DNA from: Planctomycetota bacterium
Lineage (GTDB): Bacteria > Planctomycetota > E44-bin39
DNA length: 64,000 nucleotides
Direction: 5' to 3'
Assembly (NCBI GenBank): GCA_004376375.1
Contig: SOJX01000152.1
Span: forward strand, 1-64,000
Numbering within the stretch: position 1 is the stretch's first letter; the number at the start of each line of letters is the position of its first letter. A model generated the notes under the pieces. It ran no database searches, was not told the DNA's origin, and saw nothing but the letters and a program-made list of their open reading frames with translations. Positions 52,903 through 61,240 of this stretch are shown here, one piece after another. The position numbers and the translations under genes were made by a program.

Positions 52903-53643
52903 ATGCGCACATCCGGAATTGTTGTCGTTATACCGGCTATAGCAACGCTGGCGCTCGTGCTTTTCCTCGTGGCCGGAAATCGGTCCGCCGCCGACAGTTC
53001 AGAAAGTGCGCGGATCGAAACACTTGAAAGTGAAATCAGAAACATCCGCCGGCAGATTAACGAACTTGGCAAGGTGGACGAGATCACCGGGGAAAGGGCC
53101 GCTGTTTCTGACGAGCCTGGTTCGCAATCAGAACCGGATAGACCTGGCGGCTCCGGCGCTGCTCCGGAGCCGGCCTGCAAAGAAGGCTTCGGTGGTAACG
53201 CAGAAAAACCCATTACTGCACCCAGAACCGAGTCCGAGCATTTCAGACAGATTATCCGCGAAGAGATAAGGAACATGGAGGAGGAGAAGAAAAAGAAACT
53301 GGCGCAGCAACGGAAGGCGATGCAGCCCGAGGAATGGGAGAAAAAGGAATTCGGCAACCTGGCCGTGACCGTGCGTCGAATGGGCCTCCATCTGGGACTG
53401 ACCGACAACCAGAAACGGCAGTACTACACGATAATGAAAGAAGATGGCGACAGTATCCAGGGGCTGTACGTGGGATTAAAGGACCAGAACCCCGGGATTG
53501 AAAGGAAAGAGCTGAACAGGATGTACCGTGAGCGCATGGGCGAATTGCGGAATTACGCGCGAGATCTGGTCACAGGCATCCTCAACGCCGGCCAGCGTGA
53601 AAAATACGAGAAGCTGTGCAAAGAAAACGAGTGGTTTAAATAA
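52903..53643 (+). CDS. Membrane-anchored periplasmic coiled-coil protein, Spy/LTxxQ-like tail
   Basis: A 246-residue protein with an N-terminal uncleaved anchor (VVVIPAIATLALVLFLVAG), a coiled coil (ARIETLESEIRNIRRQINELG), a Pro/Glu-rich middle and a helical C-terminal third (LGLTDNQKRQYYTIMKEDGDSIQGLY ... RELVTGILNAGQREKYEKLC style). The last part resembles the LTxxQ repeats of Spy/CpxP periplasmic chaperones, though the match is loose. It starts 16 bp after the beta-helix gene, so it may assist folding or transit of the linker lipoproteins; this is inference from position. Confidence 0.6.
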   Translation: MRTSGIVVVIPAIATLALVLFLVAGNRSAADSSESARIETLESEIRNIRRQINELGKVDEITGERAAVSDEPGSQSEPDRPGGSGAAPEPACKEGFGGNAEKPITAPRTESEHFRQIIREEIRNMEEEKKKKLAQQRKAMQPEEWEKKEFGNLAVTVRRMGLHLGLTDNQKRQYYTIMKEDGDSIQGLYVGLKDQNPGIERKELNRMYRERMGELRNYARDLVTGILNAGQREKYEKLCKENEWFK

Positions 53644-53848
53644 AGGCATGCAGCAAACGAAAAAATTGTCCTTAATGTTTGTCGGCTCCTTCACGCCTTT
53701 ATAAAACCTTGATTGCTCCGGCAGCGAATGGAAATCACCGCCTTTTGAATGAAATGGGTGACTCCCCCTATTTTCCTATGGAAATAATTCTCACGCTTTT
53801 TCCGGGGGAATACTTCATTGCATTATCCTCCCCTTTTCGTCTTTAAGT

Positions 53849-53878
53849 AGACAAGGCCCGGGGAGACGGGCCTTGTCT
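53849..53878. terminator. Perfect 12-bp hairpin between convergent genes
   Basis: AGACAAGGCCCG (53849-53860), six-base loop, CGGGCCTTGTCT (53867-53878). It lies in the 328-bp gap between the plus-strand gene ending at 53643 and the minus-strand gene ending at 53972. No clear T-run follows on either side, so it may be a two-way terminator or an mRNA stabiliser. The rest of the gap holds no recognised feature. Confidence 0.6.
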
Positions 53879-53971
53879 GCAACAGAAAGCACTACGTGGG
53901 GAATGGGGGAATCTACTCGTGAAACAAACAGGCTAATGGAGCGCCTGATATTATAATAACATTTTTTCCTG

Positions 53972-54775
53972 TTATTCGCCCTTACTGACAGAATCGGATA
54001 TTCTGAAACTGAGATGTTTTGGAGTAGGCGGGCCTTTCATCAGTAAGCCCCTTTGGTCCATTGGATAATACCAGTAGTCTATCACGGCCCAGTGCCTCTT
54101 TTTTGTGATTTCAAACTCTTTCTCAAACTTCGCCTCCCCCTTCTTGCTGACTGCTTCGATTTTGTGCCTGCCGGGTTTAATATTGAACGTGAACCTTACC
54201 CGGCTGTGCTGATCGTCAACGCAAAAATCATCTCTGACAGCAAGCCTCCCGTCTATTCGTATCTCTATGTCTACCGGATCGATTGCGAAACTCTGGTTGC
54301 TGACCTGGAGCGCGAAATTGCCATCGGGGTCGGATGGGATTGTCTTCGCCTTTTCGATCAGCTTTTGAATAAGTTTACTTATATTATCCTCGGTGTTTTC
54401 CAGCTTTTTCTCAAGGACGATGACATCGGTTTCTCCAAGTTTCAATGCATATAATATACTCTCTGCCTTGCTCCTGACATGCACATCTTTTGAGCCCAAC
54501 GTATCTATCAGAGGCAAAAGAGCCGGTGTTCCTATCTTTCCAAGTTCTTTCTCCGCTTCGTCGCGCTCCGGCCACTCATCGCTTCCAAGCTTGCCAATCA
54601 ACGTCTTGATCTTCCTTCTGAGTTCTGACGAAAGGGCATCGCTTTCTCCGCGTGTTTGCCTATCTGTGTGGATTGCATGGTTATTCCTTTCTACCTTGCC
54701 TGTTGCCCGCACATTCTGACACGACGCAATCGCCGGCAGCATCACCAATATCAAAACGCCTGCGACCCTCTTCAT
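53972..54775 (-). CDS. Lipoprotein with HEAT-like repeats
   Basis: A 267-residue lipoprotein with lipobox IASC. A central helical segment (about 48-110) carries HEAT-type repeats: LIGKLGSDEWPERDEAEKELGKIG and LLPLIDTLGSKDVHVRSKAESILYAL. The C-terminal half is a beta-rich PEGA-like region (VDIEIRIDGRLAVRDDF ... FNIKPGRHKIEAVSKKGEAKFEKEFEI). It has no Gly-Thr linker. It is the last gene of the minus-strand operon that begins at 57028 and could serve as a scaffold. AGGAG precedes the ATG. Confidence 0.72.
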   Translation of the reverse strand: MKRVAGVLILVMLPAIASCQNVRATGKVERNNHAIHTDRQTRGESDALSSELRRKIKTLIGKLGSDEWPERDEAEKELGKIGTPALLPLIDTLGSKDVHVRSKAESILYALKLGETDVIVLEKKLENTEDNISKLIQKLIEKAKTIPSDPDGNFALQVSNQSFAIDPVDIEIRIDGRLAVRDDFCVDDQHSRVRFTFNIKPGRHKIEAVSKKGEAKFEKEFEITKKRHWAVIDYWYYPMDQRGLLMKGPPTPKHLSFRISDSVSKGE

Positions 54776-54864
54776 GGCCTTTCTCCTTCAACAAACAGGA
54801 ATGATTGTCTTCAGTTAGCCTTTCACCGGTTTTCAGCCTGTTTGCTTTTTCTCCTTGTTCTGCA

Positions 54865-55581
54865 TTAAGGCTCAATCACGACTTCGGTCGTCGGCCCCGC
54901 TCCGACGGAGGAGTAATCGCCGTCGGTGTGGGTCATCGAAGTGGAGTTCCTTATTGCCGCCCAGCAGGATTTAAAGCTGTAATTATGGTTGGTGTCGTCG
55001 CAGTACTGGAATTTGCCTCCGGAAGCACCCGTGCTCATGACGCAGGGGCAACCGCCGCCGCCGTACTCTTCCTCACGCTCGCCGCCGGCAAGTTTCAATG
55101 AATCTTCCTTGTGGCCGTGTTCGTGCGCGAAAGTGAATCGGTCCACCGCCCCGCCGCATGTTATGTACCAGCCGTTGGGTCCCATTGATGTCTTGGCGTA
55201 AGATCCGCCGCCGATTGAGTTGGTGCCGATGCACTCGACGGGGGTGACGACGTCGCCGTCATTGGTATTGTTCTTGAGTACGATGCGTTTCAGGTGTTGC
55301 GCACCGTGGCCGATTTCATACAGCCCGTCCGAAAGTCTCTGAATGCCGCCTTTCACGGCTTCAAGCTGTGCGGTTGTGGCGCTGCCGCCTCTGATGGCCC
55401 AGACGTAATCGTAGGCATAACCGCTGCCGTTCGAAGTAGTCGTGCCGGTACCGGTTCCGGTGCCGGTACCTGTTCCAGTGCCGCCGGATGCCGAACGGTT
55501 GCTGCTCTTATGGGATTTGGAACATGAGCAGATGCCCAGCGCGAATATTACGATTATAACAGTGAACAGTCTGAATTTCAT
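54865..55581 (-). CDS. Gly-Thr-linker lipoprotein with HEHGH motif, metallopeptidase-like
   Basis: A 238-residue exported protein (signal ending in LGICSC) with a GTGTGT linker of about 12 residues. It is a close paralogue of the 23159 product: YDYVWAIRGGSATTAQLEAVKGG, TSMGPNGWYITCGGAVD, FAHEHGHKED with HExxH, then EREEEYGGGGCPCVMSTGASGG and MTHTDGDYSS. The aligned domain is similar throughout, so this is a gene duplicated between the EBP1-side and EBP2-side operons. Predicted zinc peptidase; substrate unknown. Confidence 0.72.
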   Translation of the reverse strand: MKFRLFTVIIVIFALGICSCSKSHKSSNRSASGGTGTGTGTGTGTGTTTSNGSGYAYDYVWAIRGGSATTAQLEAVKGGIQRLSDGLYEIGHGAQHLKRIVLKNNTNDGDVVTPVECIGTNSIGGGSYAKTSMGPNGWYITCGGAVDRFTFAHEHGHKEDSLKLAGGEREEEYGGGGCPCVMSTGASGGKFQYCDDTNHNYSFKSCWAAIRNSTSMTHTDGDYSSVGAGPTTEVVIEP

Positions 55582-55598
55582 TTATCCGTCCTCCTTCT

Positions 55599-55907
55599 TT
55601 ATGCTTTCGCCGGAGAAACAATGCGTGCGATTGGCGGAAATTCGTTTTCACCAATTCCAGGGACTGGTTGCAGGATATCTACGCCCAGATTACCGTTCTG
55701 CCCGTAAATCCAATTAAGAATCGATGAACCGATCGAGTCGATTGACGTTACCTCCCGCAGGTCGAGTTCAATGCTTTGCTTTCCAAGCTCGACAGCTCCC
55801 TTTAGAAGCAAGAGGCTTTCCCTTGCGAAGCTGCCGGTCAGCTTTCCCGACAGCCGCATTTTGAGTCTTCCGTCGTCCGCAAATGTCATTGAAATCGAAG
55901 TATACAT
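55599..55907 (-). CDS. STAS-domain protein, 102 residues
   Basis: A STAS-like protein (KLTGSFARESLLLLKGAVELG, IELDLREVTSIDSIGSSILNWIYG) paralogous to the product of 21986-22252. It retains the DSIG motif with a potentially phosphorylated serine. It is second in the minus-strand sigma54 operon, between the toroid lipoprotein and the HEHGH lipoprotein. Occurrence of one STAS gene in each of two separately controlled lipoprotein operons suggests a shared regulatory or assembly role. Confidence 0.7.
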   Translation of the reverse strand: MYTSISMTFADDGRLKMRLSGKLTGSFARESLLLLKGAVELGKQSIELDLREVTSIDSIGSSILNWIYGQNGNLGVDILQPVPGIGENEFPPIARIVSPAKA

Positions 55908-55930
55908 TTATTTCCTCGTCTTTCCTGCTT

Positions 55931-57028
55931 CTACCGGGCTTTGAGAAACTGCAGCCTTCCCAGGTCGAGTTGGAGTATCAGCGTGTAAATCGCAGAGCGG
56001 TAGGCCGCCCCTATCTGCGAGTCCCCGGGCGTTCCATCGCCGTCGAACGCCTGGAAGGAGCCGTCGGAATTCTGGTGGCTCAGAATTCTCGGGAAGAAGT
56101 TTTCAACAAAAGCGTCCCATGTTTCCTGTCCGGAGCAAATGGAACCCAGTGCGCAGCCCAGGTATCCCATCGCAGCGGAACCGTGCCCGTTGGGAACAGC
56201 TCCAAAATTCTGTTTCAGGAATCCGGTCATTAAAGAAATCTTATCGCTTGAGATACCTGTGGCTTTGAATGCAAATATGCCGTGGCCCGCCCGCTGTACG
56301 GATATTTTCCCCGTATTTCCCGGCTCTATTGAATACATTACGCCGCCGGATGAGGAAACACACTTTTCAAGATAAACAGAAGCCTGCTGAAGCACATTCT
56401 GGTCAACGGTGCAGCCGCACTCTTTTGCCGCCCCCATTGCCATCATGGCCAGTTCGACCACGACCGCGAGTTCGACATACAACGGGCACGAATGCTGCGG
56501 GTCGTGCGAATACGCGCCGGTCGGCTCGATGTTCTTTTCCAGTTTTGTTATCGCGGATTGCAGAGCAGTTTTATACTTTTCGTCACCCAGGGCCTTGTAC
56601 GCCTCTGCAAGGAAGATAGAACCAATCGCGAGAAACCAGTTTTCCTGCACGCCACTTGTCATGATATTGCCGGCAACGTAATCAGCGGCGCTTTTTGACG
56701 ACTCGGGCAGATCACCTGCGGCCAGCAAGGCCAGACCGCGGAAAGACACAGTTGTCACCGGGCCTGCCGGATACCCGTATGATGTGCCCGGCCAGTTTTC
56801 ATTGACGATGAACTCAAGCGCTTTCGCAACCGCCGCGTCAGTGCCCGCGGGTTTCTTGGTTGAAGGGCTTATCAGACCGCCGCCGCCATTGCTGCCGGTT
56901 CCGGTACCCGTGCCGGTGGGTGCACCGCCGCTTTTGCTCGAACCCCCGCCGCTGCTGCAGCCCTGCCATACAACAAGTGCGGTGCAGATAATCATAAGGC
57001 AGATTGCCGTGAATATGGTTCGCTTCAT
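55931..57028 (-). CDS. Gly-Thr-linker lipoprotein with alpha/alpha-toroid (terpenoid-cyclase-like) fold
   Basis: A 365-residue lipoprotein (WQGC) with a short GTGTGSNGGGG linker. The rest is a helical toroid of the squalene-cyclase/prenyltransferase repeat type: VAKALEFIVNENWPG, FLAIGSIFLAEAYKALGDEKYKTALQSAI, ILSHQNSDGSFQAFDG. The QNSDGSF repeat signature is present, but the DxDD cyclase motif is not seen, so a binding or protein-protein role is more likely than catalysis. The start at 57028 follows GGAGG and lies 47 nt behind the predicted sigma54 transcript start. A frame from 57103 would start before the transcript. Confidence 0.75.
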   Translation of the reverse strand: MKRTIFTAICLMIICTALVVWQGCSSGGGSSKSGGAPTGTGTGTGSNGGGGLISPSTKKPAGTDAAVAKALEFIVNENWPGTSYGYPAGPVTTVSFRGLALLAAGDLPESSKSAADYVAGNIMTSGVQENWFLAIGSIFLAEAYKALGDEKYKTALQSAITKLEKNIEPTGAYSHDPQHSCPLYVELAVVVELAMMAMGAAKECGCTVDQNVLQQASVYLEKCVSSSGGVMYSIEPGNTGKISVQRAGHGIFAFKATGISSDKISLMTGFLKQNFGAVPNGHGSAAMGYLGCALGSICSGQETWDAFVENFFPRILSHQNSDGSFQAFDGDGTPGDSQIGAAYRSAIYTLILQLDLGRLQFLKAR

Positions 57029-57085
57029 CAAGGCATCCTCCGTTGCAACCATTGCGCGCTCCTTTTCTACTACATCAGTATCATT

Positions 57086-57101
57086 CGCAAAAACCGTTCC
57101 C
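57086..57101 (-). promoter_or_regulatory. Sigma54-type promoter of the toroid-STAS-HEHGH-HEAT operon
   Basis: Minus strand GGGAACGGTTTTTGCG with GG (57100-57099) and GC (57088-57087) 10 bp apart. UAS2 copy 2 starts 99 bp upstream. Confidence 0.8.
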
Positions 57102-57198
57102 ATGGTTGCACCGAGAGACTTATCGCGTAACCTGTTTCACGCAAAGATGATATGAAGGATGCGTCGGGCATTTAGAAAACGGGGAAAGGCCCAGAAAA

Positions 57199-57225
57199 CG
57201 TCCAACTCTGGTCGTTTCATCCGAA
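57199..57225 (-). promoter_or_regulatory. Candidate EBP2 enhancer, copy 2 (UAS2)
   Basis: Minus strand begins TTCGGATGAAACGACCAG and ends GTTGGACG. The part GTTTCGGATGAAAC forms a dyad with five-base arms. It matches copy 3 at 24 of 27 positions plus a further shared TATCCTGT upstream, and its proximal end is 99 bp from the -24 GG. Confidence 0.8.
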
Positions 57226-57266
57226 ACAGGATAGGGTTTAGCGTGATATATGCTGTTCTTACTGGA

Positions 57267-60035
57267 TCAGGGCGAGACTTCGGCGTAGAAAACCTGGTGT
57301 TTTTTGATTTTATTAATGAGAGAGGTTCTTGGTATGTCGAGGATTTTCGCAGCCTTCGCCTTGTTGCCTTTTGCCTGCTTCAATGCCGCCAGAATCAACG
57401 ATTTCTGCTTTTCATTAAACAACTCTTCCAGGTCCTTTAAGGAAACTCTTTCCGTGCTTATGGAAACCTGCTCACCCGGCGGGCCTTTCAGGATGTGTTT
57501 TGACAGGTATTCGGTGTCAAAAACCTTTTCGCCGATTGAGGCGACGCGATAGATCTCATTCTCAAGCTCCCGTATGTTACCCGGCCAGTCGTAATTCATT
57601 AACAGATTAAGGAACTTTCCTTTTTCCTCCTGCGAGCTTTCAGGAGAAACGCCGGTAGCCTTTTCCCAGAAGTGCTCCACAAGGAGCGGGATGTCTTCCA
57701 CCCTTTCACGAAGAGGCGGCAGGTTTATCGTGAGTACGTTCAGCCTGTAGAAAAGGTCTTCCCTCAGGCTGCCGTCATCGACCAGTTGTCTCGGATCAAT
57801 ATTGCTGGCGGAGATTATTCTGGCGTTGACAGCTATTGATTTCTTTCCTCCGATTCTACGGATCGTTTTTTCCTGGAGGACGCGAAGAAGTTTCTGCTGC
57901 ATCGTCGCGCTCATGTTCCCGATTTCGTCCATGAAGAACGTGCCGCCGCCTGCGATCTCGAAAAGCCCTTTCTTCGTCGCGTCCGCGCCGGTGAACGCTC
58001 CTTTCTCATGCCCGAAAAGCTCGCTCTCGAGAAGGCTCTCCGGTATCGCGGCACAATTCAATGCAACGAAATGCTTCTTTTTTCTCGTGCCGTTATAGTG
58101 AATAGCCTTTGCGATAAGCTCTTTGCCGGTCCCGCTGTCGCCTGAAATATATACTGGAAGTTCGGTTTCTACTACCTTGTCCAGCAGCAGAAATAACTTC
58201 TGCATTTTCGCGCCCTTACCGATTATATTCTTATAGCTGTAGCGCTGCTCGAGTTCGTGCTGCTTCTTTTCGAGCTCTGAGCGCGTCTCTTCGAGCTTCT
58301 CACCCAGCTTTTCACTCAGGGTGCGTACTTCCTCGTACAACTGCGCCTTGTCGATTATCAGGGCGACCTGTTCCATGAGTGTAACAAGAAAATCGATTGT
58401 CTCCGGAGGGATATCCGTCACGACAAAACGACTGTCGAGGTAAACTGCACCGAATAACTTTTCTTTTATTGCCAGCGGAAATGTAAAAACACCCTTCAGT
58501 GTGCGAGGGGGCGTCGTAATTATCCTGCCTGCGGATTCCGACTCTGCGATGTTACCTGCCGTAAGTACCGTCCCGTTCGACATAACGTCCGTGACGATTT
58601 CACGGATTGTCGGGTAATCAGGCTCGGACTCAATATCGCCGACAAAGTTTCTCTGGGTCTCATATTTCCAGTGACTGTTTTCAAAAAAGGCGATAAAACC
58701 TCTCTCCGCGCCGCTTGTTTCGATTGCCGTATCAAGGATGAGTTCCAGAACCTTTTCCGTTTCCTTTTCAGAGTTGATCGCCTTGGTGATCTCGAGGATT
58801 TTCCTGAGATTGTCGCGGTCCTGCTCTATCCACACGACCTCCTCTTCCCTGGCCGGGAACAGCTTTTTTGGGATGCTTTCCAGCAACCCTGACAGTTCTT
58901 TTCTTGCATGTTTAACCTGGATTGTCGGAGGTCTTTTCTTCAGTATCCTGGCTGCTTTTTCGAGATACTCTTTACCTCCAGGTTCATCCTGACCCAGCAG
59001 GTACTTGCCGTACGCAAGCATAACGAACTCAACACCCTCCGGGTCCCCGTCGGATGGCATGCTCTCAAAAAGCTCAATGCTTTTCCTGAAATGGGTTCCT
59101 GCTACGGGATTGTTTTGCGCTGACAGTATTTTCCCCAGAAGCTCATGTGCTCTCGGTACGTTAGTTTTCTGGTCCATTTCCTCTGCGTAGGAGAGTGCTT
59201 TTGCAGCGTGTTTGGCAGCGGTATCGTTCTCTCCCTGCTCAAGGTATGCTTTGGCAAAATTCAAATGACAGTCTGTAAACATCCACTTGTGACCGATTTC
59301 CTTAAAAATCCTGAGCGCTTCCTTTGCCTCGGCAATGACCTTTTTGGGCTCACCCGTGCCGGTATGATAGGATGCGAGGTTGTTCATGGTGTAGCCGAGG
59401 CTTATCTTGTCCCCCAGCTCAATGCCGATTTCCCTGGCCTGCATCAGGTACTCAATCGCTTCCTCTGACCTGCCAAGGCGGAAAAGAGTTATGGCAAGAT
59501 TCCCAACAGCCCGGATAAGCTGGGTTTTGTTTCCAGTCCTTTCCGAGACTTCCTTGTGCAGCTTGTGGTATTCCAGAGCCAGAGAGTACTTCCCCTTGAG
59601 GTAGTGCACGACTCCAATCAGATTCAGGACGTGGACAAGGACGGCGTCTTCTTTCTCATCTATCAGGGCGAGAGCTTTTTTACAGTTTGCTTCAGTCTGC
59701 GCGTATTCTTCTCTTCTCAAATTAATCGCGCCGATCATGCAATAGGCGTAGGCTTTCACGGGATTAGGCAATTTCTTTTTCTCGGCAGATTTGCGGGCTT
59801 CCTTTTCCGCCTCTTCAAAGCGGTTGCTGTCCCAGTGGATTCTGGAAATCAGATTTGTTATGACTGCTTTCTTTACAGTGTTTTTTTCTTTCTTCCGCTC
59901 CGCTTCAGCCGCCTGGAAAGCAGTATCAAAATTGCCGGCCTCGGTCATTACCTTGGGCAGTTCGATAACCAGACTTTCTTCATCATCCAGAATAGCCCTT
60001 ATTCTGCGCCTGATTTCACTTTTTGTATCTGCCAT
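57267..60035 (-). CDS. TPR-GAF sigma54 enhancer-binding protein (EBP2)
   Basis: A 922-residue activator paralogous over its full length to EBP1. Tetratricopeptide repeats fill about residues 1-395, a GAF domain lies at about 415-570 (ETSGAERGFIAF), and a coiled coil at about 585-625. The AAA+ domain has GDSGTGKE, GAFTGAD and TFFMDE, and the Fis-type HTH (AKILDIPRTSLINKIKKH) differs from EBP1 in its recognition helix. No receiver is present; a small ligand or protein binding to GAF/TPR is the likely trigger. GGAGG precedes the ATG. It has a consensus sigma70 promoter and a UAS2 copy upstream and lies amid three UAS2-controlled units, so it is the likely UAS2-binding activator. Confidence 0.93.
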   Translation of the reverse strand: MADTKSEIRRRIRAILDDEESLVIELPKVMTEAGNFDTAFQAAEAERKKEKNTVKKAVITNLISRIHWDSNRFEEAEKEARKSAEKKKLPNPVKAYAYCMIGAINLRREEYAQTEANCKKALALIDEKEDAVLVHVLNLIGVVHYLKGKYSLALEYHKLHKEVSERTGNKTQLIRAVGNLAITLFRLGRSEEAIEYLMQAREIGIELGDKISLGYTMNNLASYHTGTGEPKKVIAEAKEALRIFKEIGHKWMFTDCHLNFAKAYLEQGENDTAAKHAAKALSYAEEMDQKTNVPRAHELLGKILSAQNNPVAGTHFRKSIELFESMPSDGDPEGVEFVMLAYGKYLLGQDEPGGKEYLEKAARILKKRPPTIQVKHARKELSGLLESIPKKLFPAREEEVVWIEQDRDNLRKILEITKAINSEKETEKVLELILDTAIETSGAERGFIAFFENSHWKYETQRNFVGDIESEPDYPTIREIVTDVMSNGTVLTAGNIAESESAGRIITTPPRTLKGVFTFPLAIKEKLFGAVYLDSRFVVTDIPPETIDFLVTLMEQVALIIDKAQLYEEVRTLSEKLGEKLEETRSELEKKQHELEQRYSYKNIIGKGAKMQKLFLLLDKVVETELPVYISGDSGTGKELIAKAIHYNGTRKKKHFVALNCAAIPESLLESELFGHEKGAFTGADATKKGLFEIAGGGTFFMDEIGNMSATMQQKLLRVLQEKTIRRIGGKKSIAVNARIISASNIDPRQLVDDGSLREDLFYRLNVLTINLPPLRERVEDIPLLVEHFWEKATGVSPESSQEEKGKFLNLLMNYDWPGNIRELENEIYRVASIGEKVFDTEYLSKHILKGPPGEQVSISTERVSLKDLEELFNEKQKSLILAALKQAKGNKAKAAKILDIPRTSLINKIKKHQVFYAEVSP

Positions 60036-60055
60036 AATATGCCTCCAATAATCGC

Positions 60056-60084
60056 ATTATACTCCCGGGGAAAACGTCAGTCAA
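60056..60084 (-). promoter_or_regulatory. Consensus sigma70 promoter of EBP2
   Basis: Minus strand TTGACT (60084-60079), 17-bp spacer, TATAAT (60061-60056), 21 bp before the start codon. UAS2 copy 3 begins 17 bp behind the -35 box, so feedback by EBP2 on itself is possible. Confidence 0.85.
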
Positions 60085-60100
60085 GCCGAACTTATCCTGT

Positions 60101-60127
60101 TTCGGATGAAATGACCAGGTTTGGACG
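60101..60127 (+). promoter_or_regulatory. Candidate EBP2 enhancer, copy 3 (UAS2)
   Basis: Begins TTCGGATGAAATGACCAG and ends TTTGGACG. Its proximal end is 99 bp from the -24 GG at 60226, and it lies in the divergent region between EBP2 and the 60366 operon. Confidence 0.8.
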
Positions 60128-60224
60128 CTTTACTGATTCCAGCACATCACCCCAATATACCTGAATGATGTTATATCCCCTGAGCAGCACACGAGTTGCG
60201 CGGAAACGCCTTCTCGGGGTCATT

Positions 60225-60240
60225 GGGTACGGTTCTTGCA
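60225..60240 (+). promoter_or_regulatory. Sigma54-type promoter of the 60366 lipoprotein operon
   Basis: GGGTACGGTTCTTGCA has GG (60226-60227) and GC (60238-60239) 10 bp apart with a full TTGCA. The predicted start near 60251 gives a leader of about 115 nt to the esterase gene and about 21 nt to the short frame at 60272. Confidence 0.75.
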
Positions 60241-60271
60241 AATATAGCCTATTAGATTCATGGAGGTTTCA

Positions 60272-60340
60272 ATGGCAAAAAACAAGACCAGCATCAATGC
60301 TGTAACAACCACAACTCAGTCAGTACTCAGAGTTATCTGA
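60272..60340 (+). CDS. Possible 22-residue leader peptide
   Basis: ATG with GGAGG at good spacing opens a 22-codon frame starting MAKNKTSINAV, with a Thr run (TTTT) and ending VLRVI. It stops 25 bp before the lipoprotein start. It lacks a hydrophobic segment. It could be a translated leader or the remnant of a larger gene front; only the ribosome-binding site and position support it. Confidence 0.3.
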   Translation: MAKNKTSINAVTTTTQSVLRVI

Positions 60341-60365
60341 TCGGAGTTGAAAGGAGAACCTGGCA

Positions 60366-61187
60366 ATGAAACGAACAACCCGTATGTTTTTCGTTATCCT
60401 GCTTATCAGTTCCATGGCACTTTGCTGGCCGGGGTGCAGTAGCGGTAGTGGCTCAACCAAAATAAAGACCACTCCCACCGGAACCGGTACGGGCTCAAAC
60501 ACAGGGACCGGCACCGGGTCGGGAACCGGCACGGGCACGCTACCAAACGGGGGTACTTCAAATGTCAATCCTTCGGGCGGGTCCGGGGGGAACATTTCGC
60601 CGGGCAGCACAGGCGTGTGGGGCGGAGTCACCGTTTACATTCCAACTTCGTATAACCCGGCGACTCTTGCTTCCCCGGTTGTGTGGCTGTTCAACGAGAA
60701 TATCCCCGACTGGAAGGCCGTCGCCGATGCAAACGGCATTATTATCATCGACCTCGATGAGTACAACAACGAGCCTGCGCTGCACTCCAAAATAAGCCAG
60801 ACGGAGCCGAAACTCGAAGCGGAATACAACGTGGACAAGGCGCGCTATTACTATGCCGGCTTCAGTGCAGGCGGCAATATAGCGATTATCTTTACCGATG
60901 CCAATCAGGGACATGTCGCCGCGGCAATGTCGTTCCCGGGCTCTTATCAGCCTGCTCCCTCAATCCCGTCGGAACGCCCGAACGGCGCCAAGTACTACTA
61001 CGCCGTCGGCAGCCTCGATACGGCCTATGCCCAGGCCATTCCGAAGGCATGTGCCGCCCGCGAAGCACAGGGCTACACGGTCCGTTACGACATCGTCCAG
61101 GGGTGCGGCCACTACATTTCCGAAAGCCAGTACCACAAGCGAGCAGATGCCTGGGATTGGGTGAAGAACTTCAACGTGAAAAACTAA
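60366..61187 (+). CDS. Gly-Thr-linker lipoprotein, alpha/beta-hydrolase (esterase-like)
   Basis: A 273-residue lipoprotein (lipobox region WPGC) with linker GTGTGSNTGTGTGSGTGTGT. The hydrolase domain has the nucleophile elbow AGFSAGGN and a late GCGHYISES that can supply His. An aspartate may come from the VGSLDTAY segment. Its signal peptide and linker front (first 40 residues, and DNA) are nearly identical to those of the 62864 gene, while the enzyme domains differ more, so the fronts share a recent origin. First lipoprotein behind the UAS2/sigma54 promoter. Substrate unknown; PHB-depolymerase/feruloyl-esterase-like enzymes are the nearest types. Confidence 0.8.
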   Translation: MKRTTRMFFVILLISSMALCWPGCSSGSGSTKIKTTPTGTGTGSNTGTGTGSGTGTGTLPNGGTSNVNPSGGSGGNISPGSTGVWGGVTVYIPTSYNPATLASPVVWLFNENIPDWKAVADANGIIIIDLDEYNNEPALHSKISQTEPKLEAEYNVDKARYYYAGFSAGGNIAIIFTDANQGHVAAAMSFPGSYQPAPSIPSERPNGAKYYYAVGSLDTAYAQAIPKACAAREAQGYTVRYDIVQGCGHYISESQYHKRADAWDWVKNFNVKN

Positions 61188-61240
61188 AAAGTTGTTTCTT
61201 AGTTGTTGGGCTGCGCCCCTTCAAGCTCGGGGATATGAAA

